A stretch of DNA of 64,000 nt, taken from assembly GCA_037446115.1 (NCBI GenBank), contig JBBIJF010000009.1, positions 82,348 to 146,347 of the forward strand, given 5' to 3'. The stretch comes from JANWXD01 sp037446115. GTDB taxonomy: Bacteria > Acidobacteriota > Terriglobia > Bryobacterales > Bryobacteraceae. Shown piece by piece: positions 42,699 through 51,125 of the stretch; the first letter of the stretch is position 1; every line of letters begins with the position of its first letter. Made by a program: the position numbers and the translations under genes. The notes beneath the pieces are model-generated. The model was not told the origin of the DNA. It did not search any database and saw only the letters and a list, made by a program, of their open reading frames with translations.

Positions 42699-43199
42699 TT
42701 AGGAGGAGACAGCCTGGGATTCCGAAGCCGCCTGCTGGCCAGGCTGGGGAGACGCTTCGCGGAAACCCGACTCAGCGCCGGAAGTCACTCCGGCCGCTGT
42801 GTCCGTTTCCGGAGCGGCGCCCGAATCCGAAGATCCGGGGGCGGAGTCGGCGCCCTCAGTTGCGGATGCGCCGACCGCAGTGGACGGGGAGGAGGAATCC
42901 CACGAGCTCGAGGAATAGTCGCTGTAGCCGTCGTAGGAGTCGTAGTTGTGGTTGTACGAGGAATCGTAATTGTAGATCTCGTTCTGGTAGCTGGCGCTGA
43001 TCTCCTTGAGCGACTGGCTCTCCTGCTCCAGGCTGCGCATCTCCCGATCCCAGGTGGACTTCAGTTCGTTGGAAGCCCGCCGAAATTCGGTGATCGCCTT
43101 CCCGATGGTCCGGCCAAGTTCCGGCAGCTTTCGCGGGCCGAAGATGAGCAGGGCAAGCACGAAGATAAATATGGTCTCTTGCCAGCCCAGAGGACCCAT
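42699..43199 (-). CDS. tatA: Sec-independent translocase TatA/TatB-type subunit with unusual tail
   Basis: 166 residues. The N-terminal helix and hinge (ETIFIFVLALLIFGPRKLPELGR) are typical of TatA/TatB, followed by an amphipathic helix and a charged region to about residue 60. An unusual Tyr/Ser/Asp-rich stretch at about 70-100 (YNYDSSYNHNYDSYDGYSDY) and a Ser/Ala/Gly/Glu-rich tail follow. TatA oligomers form the passage for folded substrates; with a single gene here, it may serve as both TatA and TatB. The start is supported by GGAGGAG. Confidence 0.9.
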   Translation of the reverse strand: MGPLGWQETIFIFVLALLIFGPRKLPELGRTIGKAITEFRRASNELKSTWDREMRSLEQESQSLKEISASYQNEIYNYDSSYNHNYDSYDGYSDYSSSSWDSSSPSTAVGASATEGADSAPGSSDSGAAPETDTAAGVTSGAESGFREASPQPGQQAASESQAVSS

Positions 43200-43276
43200 T
43201 CAGTCTCCTCCCGTTGAATCGAAGATAACCGCTTCCATCATAGCACCGGGGCGGGGAGGGAGCCACTGAGGAAGGC

Positions 43277-44557
43277 TTACACCTCCGGGTACCGCCACGG
43301 CGCCCGGTAAGCCCGGCGGAGCAGCCTGTTGGCTTCCTCGTCACCGATGACCTCTTCTTTGTCACCGTCCCAGTGAATGCTGCGCCCAAGCTTGAGGCTC
43401 AACATGCCCAGCAGACTCATGTTCGTCGAGCGATGACCGATTTCGATGTCGCAGACCGGACGACGGCCCGTACGGATCGCCTCCAGAAAATCGGCCCACA
43501 GTTCCCGGATGTTCTGATCATCCGGCTGGCCCAGCTTCGGATCCTCATGCAGGATGGGCTTGTTCTTGTCGGCCGGGTAAAACGTCCAGCCGTCCAGCCA
43601 GCCCATGTGGAACGTTCCTTCGGTCCCGTAGAAATAGCACCCGATGTTGGTCTTCTCGGCATTGTTGCCGGCATACTGGCGGTGCTCCCAGACGGCCGTG
43701 AAGGACTCGAACTCGAAGGTGGCCACCTGAGTGTCCGGTGCATCGGTCGAATCCTGTTTGATGTACCGTCCCCCGGTGGAGTACACCTTGCGCGGCCACT
43801 TCTCCTCAGTCCACCAGAGGATCTGATCCATCCAGTGGATGCCCCAGTCCCCCAGCGTGCCGTTGGCATAATCCAGAAACTGGCGGAACCCGCGGGGATG
43901 AATGGCGCGATTGAACGGTCTCAGGGGCGCCGGGCCGCACCACATGTTCCAGTCCAGACCGGCCGGCGGATCCGAGTCCGGCGTCTTTTTGCCGGGACCT
44001 CCGGGGTAATGGACGAAGGCGCGCACCATGCCGATCTTGCCCGCACGTCCCGACTTGAGGAACTGCATGCCGGAGACGTTATGCGGCGAGACGCGCCGGT
44101 GTGTGCCGACCTGGACAACGCGGCCGGCCTCCCGTGCGGCCTTGACCATCGCCCGGCCCTCGCGGATCGTATGCCCGACCGGCTTCTCGACGTAGACGTG
44201 CGCGCCCGCCTGAACCGCAGCGATCGTAATCAGCGCGTGCCAGTGGTCGGGAGTGGCGACAATGGCGATCTCCGGTTTCTCTTTCTCGAGCAGATCCCGG
44301 TAGTCCTTGTACTTTCGCGGCCGGTCGGGAGTGAGTTTCTCGACTTCCGCCACAGCCGGGTTGAGCTGGTTGTCGTCCACGTCGCACAGGGCCGCCACCT
44401 GGACCTGGCCCGACTCGAGCGCACAGCGGAGAATGTTCATGCCCCACCAGCCGCTGCCGATCAACGCGGTCCGGTATTTCTTGTCTCGCTGTGCCAGCAG
44501 GGGTACGGCCCCGATCGAGGTCGCAAAAAATTTCCGTCGGCTGACGCTGTTTTCCAT
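43277..44557 (-). CDS. Tat-exported Gfo/Idh/MocA-family oxidoreductase
   Basis: 426 residues. The N-terminus SVSRRKFFATSIGAVPLLA is a twin-arginine signal. The NAD(P)-binding fold starts at TALIGSGWWGMNIL and the family EKP motif is HVYVEKPVGHTIREG. The C-terminal domain has GDWGIHWMDQILWW with the catalytic-region His. Such exported, cofactor-bound oxidoreductases are abundant in Acidobacteriota and Planctomycetota and act on sugars or inositols; the substrate is unknown. ATG 44557 was chosen over 44584 because the signal starts there. Confidence 0.88.
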   Translation of the reverse strand: MENSVSRRKFFATSIGAVPLLAQRDKKYRTALIGSGWWGMNILRCALESGQVQVAALCDVDDNQLNPAVAEVEKLTPDRPRKYKDYRDLLEKEKPEIAIVATPDHWHALITIAAVQAGAHVYVEKPVGHTIREGRAMVKAAREAGRVVQVGTHRRVSPHNVSGMQFLKSGRAGKIGMVRAFVHYPGGPGKKTPDSDPPAGLDWNMWCGPAPLRPFNRAIHPRGFRQFLDYANGTLGDWGIHWMDQILWWTEEKWPRKVYSTGGRYIKQDSTDAPDTQVATFEFESFTAVWEHRQYAGNNAEKTNIGCYFYGTEGTFHMGWLDGWTFYPADKNKPILHEDPKLGQPDDQNIRELWADFLEAIRTGRRPVCDIEIGHRSTNMSLLGMLSLKLGRSIHWDGDKEEVIGDEEANRLLRRAYRAPWRYPEV

Positions 44558-44750
44558 GGGATTCGCCTCGCACGCCGGAAACATACCGGCAGGGGTTTCG
44601 ACCCTACGATTTTCTGCCGCCCGCGCCGGGGTGTCAAGCGGGACTGCGGCGGCAATTGCTTGGAGGCTGGCCGGCGTTCCGTGACCCGGGCCCTACCGCA
44701 AGGGGCCCATTACCAAAGCGGCCCAGCCGCGCAAAACAGCGAAAAAATGC

Positions 44751-44778
44751 TTGCAATTTTCCAGAGAACTCGTATAAT
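44751..44778 (+). promoter_or_regulatory. sigma70-type promoter of the DksA-like gene
   Basis: TTGCAA (44751-44756) and a perfect TATAAT (44773-44778) are 16 bases apart. They lie 75 bases before the zinc-finger gene, in the 295-base gap after the oxidoreductase start. The rest of that gap shows nothing I can assign. Confidence 0.8.
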
Positions 44779-44852
44779 TCCTCCACACAACATAAAGGAC
44801 CAGGGCTCTGCCGCCGATCCAATGCGAGCGGAGAGCAGGGGAGGAGAGCCCG

Positions 44853-45248
44853 ATGAAACGCACCAGCACCCAGGGGCGGGGCCAACAGCGCTACCGGGAG
44901 GCTCTCCTGGCCAAGCGCGCCGAGATCCTGGAGAATCTCGGAGTGAAGTTCGATACGCTGGCCCGGCTGGGCCGCGTTGCCGAAGAAGATCAGCCCGCCA
45001 TCACCCACGATGAGTTCATCTCGTTGCGACGCAACAGCTTGGACTACGAACAGCTGCGCATGGTCGAGGAGGCTTTGGACCGGCTGGGTTCCGGCGATTA
45101 CGGATTCTGCCTTGCCTGCGAGCGCCCCATCCCGGCCAAACGCCTGGAGGCGTTGCCCTGGGCCCGGTACTGCGTGAGCTGCCAGACCCAGTTCGCACAG
45201 CAGGGCGAGTCAGCCCCTCCCCCACCGTGGCGCTCGGAAGTCTGGTAG
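44853..45248 (+). CDS. DksA/TraR-type C4 zinc-finger protein
   Basis: 131 residues. A coiled-coil N-terminal half (RYREALLAKRAEILENL; LRMVEEALDRLGSGDYG) leads into the C4 zinc finger CLACERPIPAKRLEALPWARYC (C-x2-C-x17-C-x2-C). DksA-family proteins insert into the secondary channel of RNA polymerase and tune transcription with ppGpp. The coiled-coil tip residues of true DksA are not clear, so this may be a paralogue. The start follows GGGGAGGAG. It is convergent with etfA, 14 bases apart. Confidence 0.88.
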   Translation: MKRTSTQGRGQQRYREALLAKRAEILENLGVKFDTLARLGRVAEEDQPAITHDEFISLRRNSLDYEQLRMVEEALDRLGSGDYGFCLACERPIPAKRLEALPWARYCVSCQTQFAQQGESAPPPPWRSEVW

Positions 45249-45262
45249 CGCCGGAGCCGAGT

Positions 45263-46240
45263 TCAACCTTTCGCCTTCCGGATCTCTTCCACCAGCGCCG
45301 GCACCACCTCGAAGAGGTCCCCGACAATCCCATAGTCAGCGACCTCGAAGATCGGCGCCTCCTGGTCCTTGTTGATGGCGACGATGGTCCTGGATCCCTT
45401 CATCCCCACCAGATGCTGGATGGCGCCGGAGATGCCCACCGCCACATAAAGCTTCGGGGCCACGGTCTGGCCGGAACTGCCGATCTGTCGCTCCATGGGC
45501 AGCCAGCCGCTGTCGCAGATCGGACGGGAGGCCCCGAGCTCCGCGCCGAGCGCCTCCGCCAGTTTCTCCACCAGCGGCAGATTGTCTTTCTCTTTGATCC
45601 CGCGCCCGACCGCCACGATGATCTCTGCGCTGGACAGATCCACGGCCCGCTGGGACTCGCGGAACCGCTCCCCGGGTTGGGCGCGGATCATGGAAGCATC
45701 CAGTTCGGGACGAAATCGCTCCACCCGCGCCTCGCCCGGCGCGGCCTTGTCCGCCCGGAACGCTCCGGCCTGCAAAGAAACAAAGTGCGGAGGTGGACAA
45801 GCAAAAGTCACGTCGGCGTTCAGCTTTCCCTGAAAGACCTGACGCACGAGCACCAGCCGGCCGTCCGCCACGCTCCACCGGACGACGTCGCTGGCCAGAG
45901 CCGAACCCAGACGGGCCGCCAGTTTCGGCGCGAAGTCCCGGGTTTGGTACGTGTGCGGAAACAAGACAATCTGGGGCTGGAGGCGGCGAATCAGTTGTTC
46001 GAATCCCGCGGTGTAGCCGTCCGCCGTGTAACGGGCCAACAGCGGGTGGTCCACCGCCCAGACGCTTTCGAGCTGATACCGGGCTGCCTCCGCCGCGGGC
46101 GCCTCCACGCCGTCTCCGGCCACGGCGGCTCTGACTGGCGCACCCAGGCGCTCTCCCATTTCCTGCCCTGCCGCCAGCGCCTCCCAGGACAGCCGGTGCC
46201 ACCGCCCTTCCTGCTGCTCGAGCACGACCAGAACGCTCAT
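45263..46240 (-). CDS. etfA: electron transfer flavoprotein subunit alpha
   Basis: 325 residues. The N-terminal half is an ETF domain (VLVVLEQQEGRWHRLSWEALAA). The C-terminal FAD domain has VAVGRGIKEKDNL, GASRPICDSGWLPMERQIGSSGQTVAPKLYVAVGISGAIQH and INKDQEAPIFEVADYGIVGDL, all characteristic of EtfA. It forms a heterodimer with EtfB and passes electrons from acyl-CoA dehydrogenases to the quinone pool. The start overlaps the etfB stop (ATGA). The frame is open into etfB upstream, but that part is not translated. Confidence 0.96.
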   Translation of the reverse strand: MSVLVVLEQQEGRWHRLSWEALAAGQEMGERLGAPVRAAVAGDGVEAPAAEAARYQLESVWAVDHPLLARYTADGYTAGFEQLIRRLQPQIVLFPHTYQTRDFAPKLAARLGSALASDVVRWSVADGRLVLVRQVFQGKLNADVTFACPPPHFVSLQAGAFRADKAAPGEARVERFRPELDASMIRAQPGERFRESQRAVDLSSAEIIVAVGRGIKEKDNLPLVEKLAEALGAELGASRPICDSGWLPMERQIGSSGQTVAPKLYVAVGISGAIQHLVGMKGSRTIVAINKDQEAPIFEVADYGIVGDLFEVVPALVEEIRKAKG

Positions 46241-47007
46241 AGCACACGCGCCTCGAACCGGAGCTTTTCCACCAGTTTGGCCGCCGCCTCTTTCGGAGAT
46301 CCCCCGAGAATCTCGGTCCGTTTGGCACGTGGCGGGGCGTAAAGGCGCTCGATCCGCAAGGCTGCCGCCGTCTCCACCCCGAGTTCGGCCGCCGTGAGCC
46401 GTTTCACTTCCTTGGTCTTCGCCCGCTTGATCCCCATGAGCGTGGCGTAGCGCAGCTTCTTGATTCCCGACTGAATCGTCAGCACGGCGGGCAAGGGGAG
46501 CTCGATGTACTGAAACCAGCCCTCTTCGAGCTCCCGTTTCACCCGGAGCCGCCCGTCCAGCTTCTCGACCTGCATGATGATGGTGGCGTGCGGCAGTCCG
46601 AGCAGCTCCGCCAGGATCACGCCCGTCTGGCCCGCCCCGACGTCGTCCGACTGCAGCCCGGTCAGAATCAGGTCCGGGCTCTCCGGTTTCGCGGCGGCCG
46701 CAAGCAGCCGCGCCGTCGCCATTGCGTCCAGGGCCGCGGCGTTCTCTTCTTCGATGTGGATCGCCCGGTCGGCCCCTTTGGCGAGCGCCTCCCGGATGGA
46801 CTGCGCCGCACGCGCGGGACCGGCCGACAGCACCACGACTTCGCCTCCGTACTGTTCCTTGAGCTGCAAGCCCTCCTCGAGGGCGTACGCGTCGGGCTCG
46901 TTGATCTCGAAGCTGAGATCGCTCTCCTGAATCCACCGGCCGGAGGAGTCGGGCCGGAGTGCGGCGTCCCGCCCCGGCACTTGTTTGAGGGCAACCAGGA
47001 TCTTCAT
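46237..47007 (-). CDS. etfB: electron transfer flavoprotein subunit beta
   Basis: 256 residues from ATG 47007 (GAGGG about eight bases before it). KILVALKQVPGRDAAL, FEINEPDAYALEEGL and the AMP/FAD-binding DLILTGLQSDDVGAGQTG are typical of EtfB, followed by LPLPAVLTIQSG. It is the partner of EtfA and is translated first. It starts 12 bases after the fabF stop, so fatty-acid synthesis and ETF genes may share a transcript. Confidence 0.96.
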   Translation of the reverse strand: MKILVALKQVPGRDAALRPDSSGRWIQESDLSFEINEPDAYALEEGLQLKEQYGGEVVVLSAGPARAAQSIREALAKGADRAIHIEEENAAALDAMATARLLAAAAKPESPDLILTGLQSDDVGAGQTGVILAELLGLPHATIIMQVEKLDGRLRVKRELEEGWFQYIELPLPAVLTIQSGIKKLRYATLMGIKRAKTKEVKRLTAAELGVETAAALRIERLYAPPRAKRTEILGGSPKEAAAKLVEKLRFEARVL

Positions 47008-47018
47008 CCGCGCCGCCC

Positions 47019-48263
47019 TCATTCACCCGCGTAACGCTTGAAAATCAGGCAGCCGTTGGTGCCGCCGAATCCGAAGGAGTTCGACAAGGCATACTCGATG
47101 CGCATCGGGCGGGCCTGATTCGGCACATAGTCCAGGTCGCATTCCGGATCCGGCACTTCGTAATTGATCGTGGGCGGGGCCACCTGGTCGCGGATCGCCA
47201 GCACCGTCACCCCCGCTTCCAGGCCACCGGCCGCGCCCAGCAGATGGCCGGTCATGGACTTCGTGGAGCTGACCGCCAGCCGGTAGGCATGCTCGCCGAA
47301 GCAGCGCTTGATGGCCAAGGTCTCGATCTTGTCGCCCACATCCGTCGAGGTCCCGTGGGCGTTGATGTAATCAATCTGAGACGGCTCCAGTCCGGCGTCA
47401 CGCAGCGCGTTGCGCATCACCCGTACGGCACCGTCCCCGTCTTCGCAGGGTGCCGTGATGTGGTGGGCGTCACCGCTCATGCCATAGCCGACGATCTCGG
47501 CGACGATCGGAGCGCCGCGGCGGCGCGCATGCTCGAGTTCCTCCAGGATCAGGATCCCGGCCCCCTCGCCCACCACAAACCCGTCCCGGCACTTGTCCCA
47601 GGGACGGCTGGCGCGCTCGGGCTCGTCGTTCCTCGTCGAAAGCGCCCGCATGGCTGCAAAGCCGCCGATGCCCATGGGGCAGATCGGCGCCTCGGCTCCG
47701 CCGCAGATCATCACGTCCGCATCGCCGCGCTGGATGATCTTGAAGGAATCTCCGATCGCGTGGGCGCCGGTCGTGCACGCCGTCGCCGTCGCCGAATTCG
47801 GACCTTTCGCTCCGGTGCGGATCGAAACGTAACCCGCCGCCAGGTTCACGATCGTAGCCGGAATGAAAAAGGGAGAGATGCGCCCCGGTCCTCGCTCCAA
47901 CAGGTTCTTGTGTTCGCGTTCGATGATCTCGAACCCGCCGATGCCGCTGCCGATGTAGACCCCGACGCGCTCCGCATCCGTCTCGCGCACCTTCAGCCCC
48001 GACGCCGCCAGCGCGAAATCCGAGGCCGCGATGGCAAACTGGATGAACCGCCCCATCTTCCGGATCTCTTTGCGTTCGATGAAGCGTTCCGGTTCGAAAC
48101 CCCGCACCTCTCCCGCAATCCGGCAGCTGAATTGAGAGGCGTCAAAGGCGGTGATGTGCGAAATGCCGCTCCGGCCCTCCTTGAGCGCCTGCCAGGACTC
48201 CTCGGTGCCGATTCCCACCGGAGAAACCAAACCGATACCCGTGACGACAACTCGTCGCGCCAC
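47019..48263 (-). CDS. fabF: 3-oxoacyl-[acyl-carrier-protein] synthase II
   Basis: 414 residues of the thiolase fold. The catalytic triad is visible as Cys in TACTTGAHAIG, His in NAHGTSTDVGD and His in SMTGHLLGAAGG, with the C-terminal NSFGFGGTN loop. It condenses malonyl-ACP with acyl-ACP to lengthen fatty acids. It lies 35 bases after acpP on the same strand, the usual acpP-fabF order. Confidence 0.97.
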   Translation of the reverse strand: MARRVVVTGIGLVSPVGIGTEESWQALKEGRSGISHITAFDASQFSCRIAGEVRGFEPERFIERKEIRKMGRFIQFAIAASDFALAASGLKVRETDAERVGVYIGSGIGGFEIIEREHKNLLERGPGRISPFFIPATIVNLAAGYVSIRTGAKGPNSATATACTTGAHAIGDSFKIIQRGDADVMICGGAEAPICPMGIGGFAAMRALSTRNDEPERASRPWDKCRDGFVVGEGAGILILEELEHARRRGAPIVAEIVGYGMSGDAHHITAPCEDGDGAVRVMRNALRDAGLEPSQIDYINAHGTSTDVGDKIETLAIKRCFGEHAYRLAVSSTKSMTGHLLGAAGGLEAGVTVLAIRDQVAPPTINYEVPDPECDLDYVPNQARPMRIEYALSNSFGFGGTNGCLIFKRYAGE

Positions 48264-48298
48264 AGCTCACGCTCCCCAGACGGTCCGATAGCCGGGTG

Positions 48299-48538
48299 CT
48301 ACTTTTTGGCCGTCTTCGACTCGATGTAGTCGATCGCGTCCTTGACAGTCTTGATTTTTTCGGCATCCTCGTCGGGAATCTCTAACTCGAACGCCTCTTC
48401 GAATTCCATCACCAGCTCCACCAGGTCCAGAGAGTCCGCGCCCAGATCTTCCACGAAAGATGCCGTCGGGTCCACCTGGCTTTCGTCCACGTTCAATTTT
48501 TCCGCGATAATCTGCTTGATCTTCTCTTGGACAGACAT
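48299..48538 (-). CDS. acpP: acyl carrier protein
   Basis: 79 residues, acidic and helical, with the phosphopantetheine attachment serine in GADSLDLVELVM. It carries growing acyl chains for FabF and other synthases. The start is supported by a GGAGG site on the minus strand. It heads the acpP-fabF-etfB-etfA run and shares a 170-base divergent upstream region with the small gene at 48709. Confidence 0.97.
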   Translation of the reverse strand: MSVQEKIKQIIAEKLNVDESQVDPTASFVEDLGADSLDLVELVMEFEEAFELEIPDEDAEKIKTVKDAIDYIESKTAKK

Positions 48539-48708
48539 GAAACCTCCCGGCGTCTCGCAAACTCCACGATTCTAGCATGGTGTTCCACGGCCGCAACGCC
48601 TGCTCCATCGTGCCGGTCTGGCCGATCGGATCGAACGGCCGGCTCCTGCCATCGGCCGCTCCGCCGTACTGCTATGCTGGTCTCGACAGCCTTCGGGAGG
48701 CGGCCTCG

Positions 48709-48888
48709 ATGGAATTCAACCATATCCATCTCTATGACGGCGAGGAATGGATTTGCGGGCGGGCCATGGCCTTTGAGGATCAAGAGCTGATCCGCACCGA
48801 GGTCCGCCATCGCGATGAGGACGAGGCCTGCCGCCGCTGCGGGGAACAGATCCTGAGCTACTTCGGCGCGCCGATGCACGTCCACTGA
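48709..48888 (+). CDS. small hypothetical protein with CxxC
   Basis: 59 residues, starting at ATG 48709 with GGAGG nine bases before it. It begins MEFNHIHLYDGEEWICG and carries one CRRC pair (EDEACRRCGEQ) plus an earlier single Cys; it is acidic and His-rich. I do not recognise it. A thiol or metal site is possible. It lies 30 bases before the Gfo/Idh gene and is likely co-transcribed. Confidence 0.55.
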   Translation: MEFNHIHLYDGEEWICGRAMAFEDQELIRTEVRHRDEDEACRRCGEQILSYFGAPMHVH

Positions 48889-48918
48889 GGCCGCCGCCGT
48901 CACAGTACAATCGGGCAT

Positions 48919-50037
48919 ATGGCGCGCGGTCCGGTCAAGGTGGGCATCATCGGCTCGCAGTTCGAGGCCGACATTCATGCGGCTTCCATCCAGATGGTCC
49001 CCGAGGCGGCCGAAGTGGTTGCCGTGGCCTCCCCGACACCGGGGCACGCGGCCGAGCTGGCTCGCCGCTACGGGATTCCCCGGGTCTTTCTGGACTACCG
49101 CGAGATGCTCCGCGAACCGGACATCGAAATGGTCACCATCACGGCGCCGAACCACCTGCACGCGGCCATGACACTGGACATCGCTCGCGCCGGCAAACAC
49201 GTTGTCTGCGAAAAACCCCTGTGCATGAACCTCGAAGAAGCCGAAGAGATGATCGACACCTGCCGGCGCCAGGGCGTGCTGCTGCTGTACGCCGAAGAGC
49301 TCTTTTTCACCCCGAAGTATCGCAAGGCAAAAGAAATGGCCGATCAGGGCGCCTTCGGCAAGGTCTACCTTGTCAAGCAAAGCGAAAAGCACTTCGGGCC
49401 GCACAGTGCGTGGTTTTGGGACGTGGAGCGCTCCGGCGGCGGCGTGTTCATGGACATGGGCTGCCACGGCATCGCCTTTTGTTATTGGTTTCTCGGCCGT
49501 CCCGCCGTCCGCAGCGTCTATTGCCAGATGGGAACCTACGTTCACACCGACAAGACTGTCGGGGAAGACGACAGCATCGCCATCTTAGAGTTCGACAACG
49601 GCGCCGTCGGGCTGGTGGAGAACAGCTGGGCGCGGCGGGGAGGAATGGACGACCGTACGGAGGTCTACGGCGAGGGCGGAGTCACCTACGCGAATCTGCA
49701 CATGGGCAACGCGCTGCCCACCTACAGCGAATATGGTTATGGTTATGCCGTCGAAAAGGCGCCGAGCACCAAAGGCTGGAGCTGGCCCGTGTTCGAAGAA
49801 CTGTGGAATTACGGCTTTCCTCAGGAAATGCGGCACTTCGCACGGTGCGTCCGCGGTCTGGAAGAGCCCCAGGCTACGGGCCGAGACGGCCGCGTGGTGC
49901 TCGAGGTCCTTTACGCCGGCTACGCCTCGGCGGGCGAAGGCCGCAAGATCGCGCTGCCGTTCCGCCCGTCGGGTGTGAAAAAACCGGTGGACCTGTGGCT
50001 TCGTGCCCGCGGGCTTGCCGGCGCGGCGCAGACATGA
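48919..50037 (+). CDS. cytoplasmic Gfo/Idh/MocA-family oxidoreductase
   Basis: 372 residues without a signal peptide. The nucleotide-binding start is VKVGIIGSQFEADIH, the EKP motif is HVVCEKPLCMN, and the C-terminal domain has FMDMGCHGIAFCYWFLG. It should oxidise or reduce a sugar or polyol with NAD(P)(H). It overlaps the next gene by ATGA. It is only distantly similar to the exported relative at 43277. Confidence 0.87.
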   Translation: MARGPVKVGIIGSQFEADIHAASIQMVPEAAEVVAVASPTPGHAAELARRYGIPRVFLDYREMLREPDIEMVTITAPNHLHAAMTLDIARAGKHVVCEKPLCMNLEEAEEMIDTCRRQGVLLLYAEELFFTPKYRKAKEMADQGAFGKVYLVKQSEKHFGPHSAWFWDVERSGGGVFMDMGCHGIAFCYWFLGRPAVRSVYCQMGTYVHTDKTVGEDDSIAILEFDNGAVGLVENSWARRGGMDDRTEVYGEGGVTYANLHMGNALPTYSEYGYGYAVEKAPSTKGWSWPVFEELWNYGFPQEMRHFARCVRGLEEPQATGRDGRVVLEVLYAGYASAGEGRKIALPFRPSGVKKPVDLWLRARGLAGAAQT

Positions 50038-50948
50038 TTTCACTCCTGCCGGCCGTCCTGGCCGTCTTGGTTGCAGCGGCCCAAAGCGCCGGTGAGCCGC
50101 CGCTTGAGAACGTGCTGGCGCGACTGGCTGAAGAGGCCGCCGCATTTCGGGCCGCAGCCCCCAACGTCATCGCAGAGGAAACGCTCACGCACCGAGCCCG
50201 CCGTCGCCCCGCCCGGTTCCGGCCCCGGATCGGCAGTTCTGCCAAACCCACACCGCCCCCGCTTGAAACCAGGAAGATCGTTTCCGAGTACGGCTTTGCC
50301 GTCTTGGGCGTTCCTCCGGGATCGTTGCATGAAGCCCGCCAGGTGGTCTCCGTGGATGGGAGGCGCGTGGCTTCGGCCGGGCGCGCCCGGCGGAGACTCA
50401 TCGAAGGGATGACCTCACCGGATGACCGCCTCAAGCGGCGCCTGCTCGAGCCCTTCGAGCGCCTCGGCCTCCGGGACGCCGCCGCGGACTTCGGCCCGGC
50501 GCTCCTGCTGTTTGAAAAGTCCGCGCAGGCAGGCTTCGAGTTTCACTGGTCCGGGCGGCGCAAAATCGGCGCCGAAGATGCCCTCGGGTGCACCTTCCGG
50601 CAGACCGGGACCACTTCCGTCGGGCTCACCATCTTCGAGCCCAAACGCATGCTCCGCTTCCCTCTGGAGGGCATCATCTGGGTTCGGGAAAGCGACCTGC
50701 TTCCGTTACGTATCGAATTCACCGTCCGGCGCACCCACGACAACCTCACGATTCGCGACGAGGCCGCCGTGGACTACGCCATGTCTGCCCACGGGGTGTT
50801 GCTGCCGGTCTCGGTCGTTCACCGCCAGTTTGCCGGGGATCTGATGGTGGTGGAGAACCTGTTTCAGTATTCCGCCTTTCGTCGGTTCGGCGCCCAGACG
50901 GAAATCCGGTTCCCCGAAGCCCCACAGGAACCCGCCCGGGAACCCTAA
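50034..50948 (+). CDS. exported protein of unknown function
   Basis: 304 residues beginning with a signal peptide (SLLPAVLAVLVAAAQSAG). The mature protein is beta-rich in its second half: GLTIFEPKRMLRFPLEGIIWV, then SDLLPLRIEFTVRRTH. That pattern recalls the lipoprotein-localisation (LolA-like) fold, but I cannot name a family. An Arg/Pro-rich segment occurs near residues 55-75. It starts by ATGA overlap on the oxidoreductase gene. Probably periplasmic. Confidence 0.65.
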   Translation: MISLLPAVLAVLVAAAQSAGEPPLENVLARLAEEAAAFRAAAPNVIAEETLTHRARRRPARFRPRIGSSAKPTPPPLETRKIVSEYGFAVLGVPPGSLHEARQVVSVDGRRVASAGRARRRLIEGMTSPDDRLKRRLLEPFERLGLRDAAADFGPALLLFEKSAQAGFEFHWSGRRKIGAEDALGCTFRQTGTTSVGLTIFEPKRMLRFPLEGIIWVRESDLLPLRIEFTVRRTHDNLTIRDEAAVDYAMSAHGVLLPVSVVHRQFAGDLMVVENLFQYSAFRRFGAQTEIRFPEAPQEPAREP

Positions 50949-50991
50949 TGGGTGCGGCTGTAAATTCCCGATACGTGTTTGTGGAGGCGGA

Positions 50992-51019
50992 TTGGAATCT
51001 TGACGGCTCGTGCTACAAT
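50992..51019 (+). promoter_or_regulatory. sigma70-type promoter of the TonB-family gene
   Basis: TTGGAA (50992-50997) and TACAAT (51014-51019) are 16 bases apart, about 107 bases before the start codon at 51126. Confidence 0.6.
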
Positions 51020-51125
51020 TTTTGGTAGCGCTGTGGGCGCGAGCCTGCAACCGCACAGCGGAACAGACCGTCTCCCACAGAGGAAAGCAAAATAGCCGTC
51101 TTGAGGCGGCCAACGGGCAGGATGC

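Noticed and set aside
45263..47026. A single fused EtfA-EtfB-length open frame of 587 codons
   Set aside because: Only the last 325 codons encode EtfA. The upstream part is the wrong frame of etfB, which is intact in its own frame with its own start and an ATGA junction.
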